This document shows positions 1 through 10,407 of a DNA stretch of 64,000 nt, one piece after another (position 1 is the first letter of the stretch; each line of letters opens with the position of its first letter). The notes under the pieces are model-generated. The model did no database searches and was not told where the DNA came from. It saw only the letters and a list, made by a program, of their open reading frames with translations. This stretch comes from Phymatolithon calcareum (lineage: Eukaryota; Rhodophyta; Florideophyceae; Hapalidiales), in assembly GCA_977006965.1 (NCBI GenBank), contig OZ345354.1:1550001-1614000 (forward strand), given 5' to 3'. Position numbers and translations under genes: made by a program.

Positions 1-2
1 AG

Positions 3-218
3 GGGATCCGTCGAAGCCGATGCTCCAGTGACGTCCAGTCCCAAGCACGACTCGAGAAACAGGCAGAAGAATACCGAGGAAGACAGGAGGATATGGCAGA
101 AGTATCGAAGGACATTAACTATCTCAGAAGCGAGGAGCACCTCAGCAAAGCATTGAAACAAGCAGAAGAAGGTAAAGTGTCAAAGAAGCGGCGATTAGAA
201 GATGCAATCCAAGTGTGA
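3..218 (+). pseudogene. 5'-truncated coiled-coil coding fragment
   Basis: An open frame runs from the window edge to a TGA at 216-218. It is rich in Glu, Gln, Lys and Arg with a heptad-like pattern (QARLEKQAEEY, then KALKQAEEG and KKRRLEDAIQ), which suggests a coiled coil. The start lies outside the window, so gene or relic cannot be decided. No family is recognised. The following 600 bases carry only short frames and further relic sequence, so I lean to a decayed gene end. Confidence 0.35.
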
Positions 219-424
219 CAAAAATGCGAAGAGAATCGGTCAGTGAAAATCCCGATAAACAAGCATAAGAAGTTGCCAGGAGTGTTACAAATAAGGGACA
301 GGACGACAAGGCTAAGATGCCTAAGACTGATTTTTAACAGAGCTCCGTTGTGGAGGAAATCAATCCTCGGTGCGTATTTCGGACCCGGTGCTGAAATTGA
401 GCTTATTGCACTCCAACGCATACT

Positions 425-575
425 CGGGTCTAAGATGATGGTCAAAGAGACTGAATATGAATGCAAAAGACTAACTCGAACTCTCATATGGAGAGCAACT
501 CGAATCAAGGAAATGTTAGGAAAATAGAATGCGATAAGTTAGAAGTAATTGAGAAGCTGCCCCTTGTAGACACGC
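425..575 (+). repeat. Relic repeat family, copy 1 (KE-x-E-x-ECKRL motif)
   Basis: The stretch encodes KMMVKETEYECKRLTR and is followed about 60 bases later by GAGAAGCTGCCCC. The same order of a degenerate ECKR[LI] coding motif and a GAAG/GAGCTGCCCC-like box occurs at 16975-17165 and 18900-19085. All three are broken by stops. They look like decayed copies of one dispersed gene or element. The parent is not recognised. Confidence 0.35.
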
Positions 576-779
576 AATGTTGCAGGGGTGTAATGAACGA
601 CATTATCACCATCGACCTAGGAGCTCTATAACGGCTATTTGTGATCTATCCACCGACACTGGCAACACAGTATCGTGAACGACTCTTCCAAGAGGAACCA
701 ACGGATTTATCGCAGATGCCGACTAACACTCAACGTAATATTAGTCTATCGTCGGTTAGTGCCCCTCTTTTTGCAGGGT

Positions 780-1557
780 GTGCAATTGCTCGCCCTGCCC
801 TATTTAAGCGGCGATCCTGATGGCATCTTAGACTGAGGCATCGCATCACAGAGACATCACCCCTTTTCAAGATTAACCCAACCCTTATGTTTTCACTCCC
901 AGTGATTACACCCGTTACTCACAGTGAGGACTTGGGTGCTTTTAAAATAAATCAACATATATCCCCCACGACTCGAGAGGCAAACGAGCAGAAGCAGAAA
1001 TCTCCTGCAATTTCGTTCACGGTAGGCGATGCACTAAGAAATCCGTTGACACCAATCCTCCGGTCGCATCTAGCCCCGACCACCCACCAGAGGAAAATCA
1101 GCTAACCCTTCGCTCAGTTTCCAAAAGGAGCAGTGAGCAGGGCTGAAAAAGTTTGACGAGACGGTGCAAAGGACGTAGCCGATTCGAACTGATGAGGAAG
1201 AGAATGCGGTGAGAGATTGTTAGGAACCATTGCATGCATTATACGCAGATGTGAGCAACAGATAGGAGCGGCTAGTGAGTCAATTTGAAGAATTCGGGAA
1301 CAGATATGAAAAGACGCCGATATCATAGAGCCATGAAGCGGAAGTTGGAAAAGGAGATTAGAGCTCTGACCAACAAGCACTCGCAATCACACAAATTGAT
1401 TGTCACATTCACTTTGTGCGCCCGCGAGTGCTTTTTGGTCAGAGCCATGATGTTCTCAGGATGCAGTACGTGAAGTACGTGCCAGAGCTGCACAAAGAGG
1501 TGAAGAAGACGATGGAGCGGCTTGAAGAGTGGATCGAATTTGAGAGCTTCGACTAAT
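780..1557 (+). pseudogene. Pseudogene of the repeat-rich (ELL-like?) gene at 3400-6942
   Basis: The DNA is clearly related to the 3' end of the gene at 3400-6942. Shared segments include the TLRSVSK(K/R)SSEQ region, EE.AVRD, a region equivalent to DYWEPLHALY, and the ending LHKEVKKT(V/M)ERLEEW at 1488-1557. The reading frame is broken by several stops and indels, for example TGA inside 1141-1155 and TAG at 1220-1222, plus an insertion near 1400-1460. A TATTTAAG box at 801-808 corresponds to TATTTAAA at 3236-3243 of the intact gene, so the promoter region was duplicated too. The N-terminal domain and nearly all 38-aa repeats are missing. It is a dead tandem duplicate. Confidence 0.8.
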
Positions 1558-3209
1558 GAGCTGCTTTATGCAGCTTGTCCGGCCCTGCAATCGCCAGTGG
1601 CAAATCTGCTCCATAGGTACAAGCCGAAAAGTCGCTCTTTCAGCTTCAGTTCGTCACAAAAGCGAGAGTTAGAGCGAGTATAATTTCTCTATCACCACTT
1701 CGTGAAAATGCTGTCTGAAGTGCGCCTTCTGTTCCCGAGGCAGATCGCGATGGGGTGAAAAGTCTTGGGAGCTTCAAAAATCAAACAATTCACACATCCC
1801 CAATTGGATATGAATATGTCGGCCTTGTCGGCACAAAGCACTCTTAGTAACAGATTCAGAACCACTCGGACTCGCGGAACTGGTAACGGACGAGAACACA
1901 TTCTCCGCTACTCCATTATGTCGAAATAATTAGCACGAGTCTTCACTTGGGAACGGCCATCACCGATGGTTGGTCGTTTACGGCGCCCACCACCGCACGA
2001 CACAAGTTCAGTTCAACGTTCACACAAAGGAATCGAACCGTTATTTAATGTTACTCGAGACGAGAAGACATGTTAGTGCACGTTACTTCACAGCCACTTC
2101 GCCCTTACGGCTCCACCCTAAGTGTTCATAATAATAATGTTTATTCCCCTATGGGGCTAGCAAGCAGTGATTCTATTTTTACCTCTACTTAGAATACGGC
2201 AGGACGCTAATCCTGCTTGCTAATTGTAAGCACGCTTCTTCTCTGCCTGTCGCTCGTCTGAGTGCTCATGCACGTTTGTGTTTCTAGACTTGCCAAACGA
2301 TATGTTCTACTAGAATCAACCGGCAACTCGCAACGCACTTCAAACCGGTCTACATACCCCTGTCACTACAATACACTCTTATAGTCGTTAGTCGTTAGTA
2401 CACCCTTTACACTTAGGGTGCAGAATCTAGGCTTGCGAAAACTCAAGCGAGACAATCAAACAAAGTATCTTGTACACACTTCTTCACCTCCGATGCGGCT
2501 CGATTGTTCGACGCCATCATCGCACAGAGGACCTCATCGTGTTCTAAGTTTGAAAGGCAATCAACACATCACCCATAATCTCTTGAAGTATCGTTATCGG
2601 ACGCGCAGCCTCACCCTCCCCATTTCGCCGGTACTTACAAGCGAATGTGAAGTGTTTACGACACTCATACGGCAAATGGGTCTTCTTCCTACATTTGCCC
2701 TTCTGCGTTCAAGCAGCACATAAAATTGCTCTTGTGGTTGTAGAACGAACAAGTTAATGTATTTTGCTGCTACAGAAGATGAGATTGCGAATTTGAGCGT
2801 GGCAAATTCCACTGGCATCAGGTGACGTCGTGTTTCTGCAGAGCTCCTCTTCTGTGCTACATTGGACTCCCTATGATATGCCCAGATCTCACGTGAATTT
2901 GAATCTCGAGGAAGTTCTTGGTCAATCTGAAAACACGTACGATGAGATCGCAAGTTAACGTTGACCAAATTTTAAGTGTCAGTTGATGTGAAATTTTTAC
3001 AGACCTCTCTTTCTCCTCCACTCATTCCTTGTTTTGCACTGCACTTACTACACTATGCCCTGCTCGAGCACTACGTGAATTTCAATCCTCTCAACTGCGA
3101 ATACTATGGCCACTTTTTGCGAGTTCTCATTCTCGATCGCAAACACCTGTCAGCAAGTGCTGGACATGCAATGAAGATTGCGTGTAGCAAAGGCACATCT
3201 TCTGTGAGA
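1558..3209. other. Intergenic region, no gene supported
   Basis: Only short overlapping frames occur on both strands, none with a recognisable domain or convincing start. Visible structure is limited: a small GTCGTTA direct repeat near 2387-2400, an 11-bp inverted repeat (CACCCTAAGTG at about 2115 and its complement at about 2411) and a possible retroposon tail at 2125-2170, listed separately. Confidence 0.6.
2125..2170 (-). mobile_element. Possible LINE 3' tail relic
   Basis: Read on the minus strand, this has GCTAGCC, then TAGGGGAATAAA, then a short (ATT)n run. That order matches the LINE 3' end at 61955-62015, which has GCTAGCC, TAGGGGAATAAA and an (ATC)12 tail. In both the TAA stop of the frame overlaps the AATAAA. 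No target-site duplication was found here, so the boundaries are unknown. It could be a second, older member of the same LINE family. Confidence 0.4.
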
Positions 3210-3229
3210 TCGGCCTCCAGCCGAGCACT

Positions 3230-3399
3230 GCTCCCTATTTAAACCCCAGGATACACCGATTTCACCTTCCGCCAGCTCTTTCCCCACACAACTCAGTCAC
3301 CGCGATTCTTCGTCAGCCATCTGCTCTGCGTTCCCACGGATTCATCTCAAACGCTCTCCTCCTCCTCCTCTTCCTTCGTCATCAATCACGTCTTCTAAG
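3230..3399 (+). promoter_or_regulatory. TATA-like promoter and 5' UTR of the repeat-rich gene
   Basis: TATTTAAA lies at 3236-3243, about 157 bases upstream of the ATG at 3400, and is conserved in the upstream pseudogene at 801-808. The leader just before the ATG is a TCC-rich pyrimidine tract (about 3353-3385). A near-identical copy of it lies inside the coding region at about 4236-4287, upstream of the second copy of the N-terminal domain. Confidence 0.5.
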
Positions 3400-6300
3400 A
3401 TGGCGGCTCCCAATTTCGAGGCCGTCACAAAGAGCCGATCGAACCCATTGCCCGACGGTGTGGAGTTACGGCTTCCGGGTCGCACATCGGATGATGGTAC
3501 AGAGGACGGGAAGTTCCGGTTTCCACTATCCATTCATAGACTCGTCGGTCCCATTAACCGCGCTTTAGCAAATGGTGGAAGTGATGACCTCTGTCACATT
3601 ACATACGAACCAGGCCATGAGGACGGTGAGATCGAAATCAACGGTGAAACAAGAAAGTTCGAAAACGCAACCCAGCCCCCGACCAACTTGTACACTATGG
3701 ACAATGATCACATCCAATTCTGGGGCACCCCCAGTACCGCTCCTCCCCGCTTATACGATAATATCATGAACCCGAATAAGGGCGCCAGCGAAGGTATTTC
3801 GGAGCGCGAGAGGAAGAGGGTACGTACCACCGCCATCGCCGCATCCACTTCGCAGCCACGCTCATCGCATCGTGCATCGCCGCACAATACGCCACCTCCC
3901 AAGGAAACCGTCAAGTCATCGAGGAGGTTGAGTCCGAATCGTGCTGTAGCCAGAGGAGCCCCGCGATCTACGAGAGACGTAGAAGAGCGGAAGGCGAATT
4001 CCCGTCCCGCTTCATCTACGGCATCTGCAGCACCAAGAGACCCGTCAAGACCAATTCTGCGATCGCGTCCAGCCCCGCGACCTACTTCAGAGTTAGACGA
4101 GCGGAAGTCGAAGTCTCGTCGCGCTTCATCTACGGCATCTGCAGTACCAAAGGATGCGTCGAGACCAATGCTGCGATCGCGCCCAGCCAAGCGACCGACT
4201 GCAGAGGCCGACGAGCGGAAGGCTAGCTCTCTCAAACTCTCGTCTCCTCCTCCTCTTCTTCCTCCGTCATCAATCACGTCTTCTAAGATGGCGGCTCCCA
4301 ATTTCGAGGCCGTCACAAAGAGCCGATCGAACCCATTGCCCGACGGTGTGGAGTTACGGCTTCCGGGTCGCACATCGGATGATGGTACAGAGGACGGGAA
4401 GTTCCGGTTTCCACTATCCATTCATAGACTCGTCGGTCCCATTAACCGCGCTTTAGCAAATGGTGGAAGTGATGACCTCTGTCACATTACATACGAACCA
4501 GGCCATGAGGACGGTGAGATCGAAATCAACGGTGAAACAAGAAAGTTCGAAAACGCAACCCAGCCCCCGACCAACTTGTACACTATGGACAATGATCACA
4601 TCCAATTCTGGGGCACCCCCAGTACCGCTCCTCCCCGCTTATACGATACTATCACGAACCCGAATATGGGCGCCAGCGAAGGTATTTCGGAGCGCGAGAG
4701 GAAGAGGGTACGTACCACCGCCATCGCCGCATCCGCTTCGCAGCCACGCTCATCGCATCGTGCATCGCCGCACAATACGCCACCTCCCAAGGAAACCGTC
4801 AAGTCATCGAGGAGGTTGAGTCCGAATCGTGCTGTAGCCAGAGGAGCCCCGCGATCTACGAGAGACGTAGAAGAGCGGAAGGCGAATTCCCGTCCCGCTT
4901 CATCTACGGCATCTGCAGCACCAAGAGACCCGTCAAGACCAATTCTGCGATCGCGTCCAGCCCCGCGACCTACTTCAGAGTTAGACGAGCGGAAGCCGAA
5001 GTCCCGGCGCATTTCATCTACGGCATCACCAACACCAAGAGGTTCGTCGAGTGAAGATGTTGCGGAGCGTGAAAGGAAGCGGGCACGCACCGCAGCCACC
5101 GCCGCATCCTCCTCTCCTCCAAGCACATCGCATCGTTCATCGCCGCACAATACGTCACTTCCCAAGGAAGCCGTCAATTCATCGAGGAGGTTGAATCCGA
5201 ATCGTGCTGTAGCCCGAGGAGCCCCGCGACCGACTGCAGATGTGGACGAGCGGAAGCCGAATTCCCGTCGCGTTTCATCTACGCCATCTGCAGCGCCGAA
5301 AAACCCGTCAAGACCATTGCTGCGATCACGTCCAGCCCCGCGACCTACTACAGAGGTAGAAGAGCGGAAGGCGAGCTCCCGTCCCGCTTCATCTACGCCA
5401 TCTGCAGTGCCGAACGACCCGTCAAGACCAATGCTGCGATCACGTCCAGCCCCGCGACGTACTACAGAGGTAGACGAGCGGAAGGCGAGCTCCCGTCCCG
5501 CTTCATCTACGCCATCTGCAGCGCCGAAAGACCCGTCAAGACCAATGCTGCGATCGCGTCCAGCCCCTCGACCTACTGCAGAGGCTGACGAACGGAAGGC
5601 GAGCTCCCGTCCCGCTTCATCTATGGCATCTGCAACACCGAAAGACCCGTCAAGACCAATGCTGCGATCGCGTCCAGCCCCGCGACCTATTGCAGAGTTA
5701 GACGAACGGAAGCCGAAGTCCCGTCGCGTTTCATCTACGCCATCTGCAGCGCCGAAAGACCCGTCAAGACCAATGCTGCGATCGCGTCCAGCCCCTCGAC
5801 CTACTGCAGAGGCTGACGAACGGAAGGTGAGCTCCCGTCCCGCTTCATCTATGGCATCTGCAACACCGAAAGACCCGTCAAGACCAATGCTGCGATCGCG
5901 TCCAGCCCCGCGACCTATTGCAGAGTTAGACGAACGGAAGCCGAAGTCCCGTCGCGTTTCATCTACGCCATCTGCAGCGCCGAAAGACCCGTCAAGACCA
6001 ATGCTGCGATCGCGTCCAGCCCCTCGACCTACTGCAGAGGCTGACGAACGGAAGGTGAGCTCCCGTCCCGCTTCATCTATGGCATCCGCAGTACCAAAGG
6101 ATGCGTCGAGACCAATGCTGCGATCGCGCCCGGCCCCGAGACCGACTGAAGAGGCTGACGAGCGGAAGGTGAGCTCTCGTCGCGCTTCATCTATGGCATC
6201 CGCAGTACCAAAGGATGCGTCGAGACCAATGCTGCGATCGCGCCCGGCCCCGAGACCGACTGCAGAGACAAACGAGCGGAAGCCGAGCTCTCGTGGCGTT

Positions 6301-6942
6301 TCATCCACGGCCGACGCAGTACCAAAGGATGCGTCGAGACCAATGCTGCGATCGCGCCCGGCCCCGCGGCCGACTGCAGAGGCTGACGAGCGGAAGGCGA
6401 GCTCTGGTCGTGCTTCAGCGACTGCATCTGCAGCGCCGAGAGATCAAACGAGACCAATGCTGCGGTCGCGTCCGGCCCCCCGACCGACTGCAGAGACGGA
6501 CGAGCGGATTACAACGTCACCGGAAGCTTCGCCACAAGAGCATCAGCTCACGCTTCGTAGCGTCTCGAAAAAGAGCAGTGAGCAGGAGATTGAAGATGCA
6601 CTGAAAGAATTTGACGGCACCGTGCAGAGGGCGGAGCCGATTCGAACGACTGAGGAAGAGTTTGCAGTGAGGGATTATTGGGAACCATTGCATGCGCTTT
6701 ACACTGAAGTGAACGACAGATTGGAGCGGATGGTGAAAGTAGTTGAAGATCTCGGGAACAAGTATGAGAATGCGGTCGATAGACGCATGAAGCTGAGGTT
6801 GGAGAGGGACATTATGAATCTGACCAACAAGAACAAACGGGCGCACAAGCTGTATGTGAAGTACCTGCCACTTCTGCACAAAGAGGTGAAGAAGACGGTG
6901 GAGCGGCTTGAAGAGTGGTTGGAATTTGAGAGCTCCGACTAA
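3400..6942 (+). CDS. Repeat-rich protein, possibly ELL-like elongation factor
   Basis: A single 1180-aa open frame. Residues 1-120 form a compact domain (LPGRTSDDG, then GEIEINGETRKF). A nearly identical copy starts at residue 297 (ATG at 4288), offset by 888 bases. The joint between them is translated 5' UTR, residues about 280-296. Residues about 605-1040 are tandem 38-aa basic Ser/Pro/Arg repeats, each with RSRPAPRPT, then DERK, then SRPML: 11 full units plus a partial one, with five more units earlier. Residues about 1085-1180 are a charged helical domain (YWEPLHALYTEVN, then KLYVKYLPLLHKEVKK). Its spacing of aromatic and basic residues recalls the occludin/ELL C-terminal domain, and the N-terminal domain is compatible with the ELL N-terminus. 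I therefore suggest an ELL-like RNA polymerase II elongation factor, but only weakly. Repeats and UTR capture make the gene unusual. A TATA-like box lies upstream and a dead duplicate lies at 780-1557. Confidence 0.75.
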   Translation: MAAPNFEAVTKSRSNPLPDGVELRLPGRTSDDGTEDGKFRFPLSIHRLVGPINRALANGGSDDLCHITYEPGHEDGEIEINGETRKFENATQPPTNLYTMDNDHIQFWGTPSTAPPRLYDNIMNPNKGASEGISERERKRVRTTAIAASTSQPRSSHRASPHNTPPPKETVKSSRRLSPNRAVARGAPRSTRDVEERKANSRPASSTASAAPRDPSRPILRSRPAPRPTSELDERKSKSRRASSTASAVPKDASRPMLRSRPAKRPTAEADERKASSLKLSSPPPLLPPSSITSSKMAAPNFEAVTKSRSNPLPDGVELRLPGRTSDDGTEDGKFRFPLSIHRLVGPINRALANGGSDDLCHITYEPGHEDGEIEINGETRKFENATQPPTNLYTMDNDHIQFWGTPSTAPPRLYDTITNPNMGASEGISERERKRVRTTAIAASASQPRSSHRASPHNTPPPKETVKSSRRLSPNRAVARGAPRSTRDVEERKANSRPASSTASAAPRDPSRPILRSRPAPRPTSELDERKPKSRRISSTASPTPRGSSSEDVAERERKRARTAATAASSSPPSTSHRSSPHNTSLPKEAVNSSRRLNPNRAVARGAPRPTADVDERKPNSRRVSSTPSAAPKNPSRPLLRSRPAPRPTTEVEERKASSRPASSTPSAVPNDPSRPMLRSRPAPRRTTEVDERKASSRPASSTPSAAPKDPSRPMLRSRPAPRPTAEADERKASSRPASSMASATPKDPSRPMLRSRPAPRPIAELDERKPKSRRVSSTPSAAPKDPSRPMLRSRPAPRPTAEADERKVSSRPASSMASATPKDPSRPMLRSRPAPRPIAELDERKPKSRRVSSTPSAAPKDPSRPMLRSRPAPRPTAEADERKVSSRPASSMASAVPKDASRPMLRSRPAPRPTEEADERKVSSRRASSMASAVPKDASRPMLRSRPAPRPTAETNERKPSSRGVSSTADAVPKDASRPMLRSRPAPRPTAEADERKASSGRASATASAAPRDQTRPMLRSRPAPRPTAETDERITTSPEASPQEHQLTLRSVSKKSSEQEIEDALKEFDGTVQRAEPIRTTEEEFAVRDYWEPLHALYTEVNDRLERMVKVVEDLGNKYENAVDRRMKLRLERDIMNLTNKNKRAHKLYVKYLPLLHKEVKKTVERLEEWLEFESSD
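5218..6510 (+). repeat. Tandem 114-bp coding repeats
   Basis: Eleven consecutive 114-bp units plus a partial one encode 38-aa repeats. Neighbouring pairs are near identical: the 228-bp two-unit block at about 5570-5798 recurs at about 5799-6026. This suggests recent unequal exchange of a two-unit module. Five earlier units (3955-4230 and 4843-5050) belong to the same family. Confidence 0.9.
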
Positions 6943-7647
6943 TGGGCAGCTTTATGGAGCTTGTGCGGCAGTGATAGTTGGCGTTGAAATTGGATAACTT
7001 ATTGACAAGTATTTTTTGTAGTCGTAGCTAAATTTTCTCGGGTGTGCAATGTGATGCATGACGGCATTCCCCGGGACTAACGGGTGCACGATAAGGATGT
7101 ACCTTTGTTCACATTAGTTAGTGGACATTTCGTTCCTAAAAACTTCCAGTTTGAACTGGTTTTGAAAGCACTCGGGCCACGTTCTACCAGTAGAGGCATC
7201 GTCGGCTGTGACGTTTGAGGACATTTATGTCGATGACTGCACGCTGAACAGCACGAACTCTATGGAGCTTGCGGAGACTAAAAAGATGACCTTACATCAT
7301 GTAAGGTCAACTTTTGAGCCGCCGAAGTGATGCTTGAGCGAGACCCGCCGTTCGAGGCTAATCAAATTTCACTCAAGGCAGAGCCCATATTCCGCACGCA
7401 GTGGCGACATCACGAAATGCATGGGACGCCACGGGCCATGAATGCATGCCACGTGTACTTCGGGGAACGGTGCGGACAGAACTTTACGCGCCGTGTTTCA
7501 GTAATTCATTGCCAATTTCCACGGTGGAAAAGAAGAAAAACAGAAGAAAAAACCTAGAAACGTTGCCACTCATCACAACCTCAAACTGGCGTCCCATTCA
7601 ACTTACATGTCGGGCCTCCACACTATTATCACACTCTCATCCATCCG
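6943..7647. other. Intergenic region, no gene supported
   Basis: Between two plus-strand genes. A short frame at 7327-7557 has no recognisable features. The region should contain the 3' UTR of the upstream gene and the promoter of the next one. I see no clear TATA box, hairpin or RNA gene. Confidence 0.5.
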
Positions 7648-10011
7648 TTGTCTGCTCTGCCGCACCTTCCCCACGCTCATCAAACTCGGCCCGCACATCG
7701 CCATCTAGCGATGTCTCGCCATCTCGGCACAGGCAGCGGCGCCCCCAACATCCCACGCTCTGCCGCCGAACGCCGCGTCCTGGAGCAACTGCAAGCACAG
7801 TCTGCCTTCCCGACCCGGCGTACACTTCCCCGTCCAGCAGCCACCTCCCCCCTTTCCGCATCAGAAGCCCTGGTCGGAGCATCTGACACCCGTGTGCGAC
7901 GTCCGCGTTCCCGCATCTTCGGTGCTACAGCGGCATCCACCGACGGCGAAGCGTCCATATTGCAGGACATTCTTGACGAGTTTCCGGAGATCGACCATAC
8001 CACTGTGTCTGTTCTACTTTCCATGCACAACGGTCGACGCTCACCAGTCGTGCAGCGTCTCGCGGAGGTATACCGTGTGCCTGGAAAACCACCTCAGAAA
8101 CGACATTCATTCCCCGCATCCGCACACCGCGGCGCACTAACGCAGCAGTCAAGGCCGCAATCGGCGCGTACACGACGACCGTTCTCTGTCGACCGTATCG
8201 ATGACGATGACGAGGAGGAAATTCATGATGAGGAAATGCGTCCTTTCAGCTCTAATGTTGGGGAAACTCCGTCGATTGCCCGGGGCGCGGTTGTACCACT
8301 GAAAGGTGCGCTTCATTTCACTGCAACCTCGTCTGGAAGACGGCAACCTACATCTAGGCGAAAACATGACGATTCATCGCAGAACTCTCAGTCTAGTTCG
8401 AAACATCGTCATCGCCATCGCTCCAGAAGGCATCGCGGAAATTCCGATGGATTCGCATCTGCCGGTGACGATCCGGCCCCTCGCACATCTGCTACGTCTC
8501 CGCGATATGAGGAGCGGGCATCAGAGCCTCTACTAGCACCATGGGGACAGGAGCATGCACCGCGCGGGCGAGGGGATGCTACACCTCCTGTTACATTGCC
8601 ACCGGCAATATTGCGCTCGCGATCGATCAGTTCGCCGGGTACACAGCCTCCATTCGCCGTGCTGCATTCTGCACATACCCCTGTCCTTCCTGAAGAATCT
8701 GCGGTCAGATTGCGTGCTCGACCTTTTACGAATGAGGATGATAGAGACGACCAAGGTCCTATGGACGAAGAGGGAAGCGTATCGAGTTCCGGTACCAGTT
8801 CGAATACGCGCGGATCTCCTGCCGTTAGCTCTGCTAAAAGCTCTGTGAGGTCTTCGGTGCCCTCTTCGACACGCGGCGGTGGGTCGGTTCAGACGGTGTC
8901 GACGCGTGATGGCCGTGAGAGTGATTCGTCGCACCGCGACGGTCGAGATTCGACAAGGGCTGCAGCAGCAGCTGTTCTACGTGGTGTTGTCGGTGGACAT
9001 AGGAACGCGCGCCACCACGGTACTGAGACAGGTGGCGGTGCAGAGGGACTTTCAAGGCGACAGCGTGGAGCGCTGTCTGTGCGCAGCTTGGGCCATGCAG
9101 TTCGGGATGGACTGAGTCGGTCGCTTGGGACACGCGAGAGTGGGTCGGAGGATGATGTTGATGAGGGAGATGGGGGGCAAAATCGAGCGAATGGGGACGG
9201 GGAGTTGGAGGAATATGGACGAGATGAGGGGATCGAGAGAGGTGTGGAGTATGGAGATGGATCAGAGGACGCAACGTTGCGTACTGTGGGGATTCAGGAA
9301 TTGCTCTTGCTGCGCGGCGATACATCCGAAGTGTCCGGTGGCGCAGCGGAAGGGTCTGATGGCGGTGGAAGCGGGTACGTACGTGTGGAAGTGGCGGTTT
9401 TACAGGGCCTCGTGCGGAAACTAGACGTGGCTGAACGGGCGCTGAGCGAATTGCAGCATGAGAGCAAGGAGAGAGTAGCGGAATTGCTACGGGCTGTCAA
9501 TACGGTCAGTTCAAGTTTAAGCCATTACGACGAGCGACAGCAGAAGCGGTCTGATACGCTTCGCGCTGTGTTTACCGGCAACAACGACTCCATCGAGCGG
9601 CTGCATTATACGATGGTGACGATTCGGAGCGAGTTGCGGGACTACGAGACAAGGAGATCAAGGCGGTTTTGGAGAATGATCGGCCTGAAGGTTTTGGATT
9701 TAATGGCGTATGTGGCGCTGGGTTTGGTGTGGCTTTGCGCCAGCGTGTATAACCTTGGCACGAGGCAACGACGGGCGTTTACTCGACTTGTGCAGGGAGT
9801 GGATGACGAAGAAGTCAAGGACGCGTCGGGGTTTAAGCGCCATGCGAGTTTTGAGGCAGCTGCTGAGGAAGATGGCGGGGAGCGCGAAGTTGAGGAGGAT
9901 GACCGCCGGTTTGGAGCGTTACATGGGTCGTCGGAGTATGAGAGTGTGCCCTCAGAAGAGGAGATTGTTGTCGAGGGCGAGGAGGCACTGGTGAGCAGCG
10001 ATGCGCAATGA
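7648..10011 (+). CDS. CUE-domain-like membrane protein
   Basis: A 787-aa frame; an in-frame ATG at 7711 (MSRHLGTGSG) is an equally plausible start. Residues about 101-146 (SILQDILDEFPEID, then VSVLLSMHNG) fit a CUE-type ubiquitin-binding helical bundle with its FP dipeptide. The middle is long, Ser/Arg/Gly-rich and probably disordered, with a basic run of alternating His and Arg at about 255-265. Residues about 590-670 are helical and charged. They are followed by one hydrophobic segment at about 680-702 (VLDLMAYVALGLVWLCASVY) and an acidic tail of about 80 residues. A single-pass membrane protein that binds ubiquitin is a reasonable inference, for example on the ER. No named orthologue is recognised. 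Confidence 0.7.
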   Translation: MSALPHLPHAHQTRPAHRHLAMSRHLGTGSGAPNIPRSAAERRVLEQLQAQSAFPTRRTLPRPAATSPLSASEALVGASDTRVRRPRSRIFGATAASTDGEASILQDILDEFPEIDHTTVSVLLSMHNGRRSPVVQRLAEVYRVPGKPPQKRHSFPASAHRGALTQQSRPQSARTRRPFSVDRIDDDDEEEIHDEEMRPFSSNVGETPSIARGAVVPLKGALHFTATSSGRRQPTSRRKHDDSSQNSQSSSKHRHRHRSRRHRGNSDGFASAGDDPAPRTSATSPRYEERASEPLLAPWGQEHAPRGRGDATPPVTLPPAILRSRSISSPGTQPPFAVLHSAHTPVLPEESAVRLRARPFTNEDDRDDQGPMDEEGSVSSSGTSSNTRGSPAVSSAKSSVRSSVPSSTRGGGSVQTVSTRDGRESDSSHRDGRDSTRAAAAAVLRGVVGGHRNARHHGTETGGGAEGLSRRQRGALSVRSLGHAVRDGLSRSLGTRESGSEDDVDEGDGGQNRANGDGELEEYGRDEGIERGVEYGDGSEDATLRTVGIQELLLLRGDTSEVSGGAAEGSDGGGSGYVRVEVAVLQGLVRKLDVAERALSELQHESKERVAELLRAVNTVSSSLSHYDERQQKRSDTLRAVFTGNNDSIERLHYTMVTIRSELRDYETRRSRRFWRMIGLKVLDLMAYVALGLVWLCASVYNLGTRQRRAFTRLVQGVDDEEVKDASGFKRHASFEAAAEEDGGEREVEEDDRRFGALHGSSEYESVPSEEEIVVEGEEALVSSDAQ

Positions 10012-10362
10012 TATGCAAAGTTTTATTATTGGTTGAAAAGGTCGATATATATGCATGCGTGGCATGGCACGGTGGGATTGGTGTGATCTAAAGGCTCCGC
10101 ACCATATATTTACTGTAATGTAAAGATAGCTTATAAAGTAGAAATCTACAAATTGATCAGTACAGTAGCAGGCAAATGCGCCGTGAAACTGCTAGCTGGC
10201 ATCCGTCATCTGATTGGACATGTTTGAAAATTTGAACATTTCCCCCCAAAAGTACGTAATTTATTATCCTGCTGGCGGCAAGATCGGGCCGGAAGGACAA
10301 CCAATTCGCAAGGCAGGACCATTCGACCTCCAAGCACATTTGGCAAGGGCGGACACGAAAAT
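10012..10362. other. Intergenic region between CUE-like gene and WEE1
   Basis: An AT-rich stretch of about 350 bases with an AGTACAGTAG motif near 10160. No gene, RNA or clear promoter element is seen. Confidence 0.4.
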
Positions 10363-10407
10363 TTGGTCAGAACGACATCTCATCACCACACAGCAACCAC
10401 TGCGATC

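Noticed and set aside
2115-2421. A DNA transposon bounded by an 11-bp inverted repeat (CACCCTAAGTG)
   Set aside because: No target-site duplication and no internal structure; a chance or local duplication is likely.
3708-4421. A 237-codon antisense frame over the N-terminal duplication
   Set aside because: Same shadow effect as above; the sequence is the complement of conserved sense domains.
4596-6308. A 570-codon open frame antisense to the repeat-rich gene
   Set aside because: It is a mirror of the 114-bp repeats, whose biased codons leave the opposite strand open. It breaks outside the repeats and has no domain. The sense frame has the promoter and the conserved ends.
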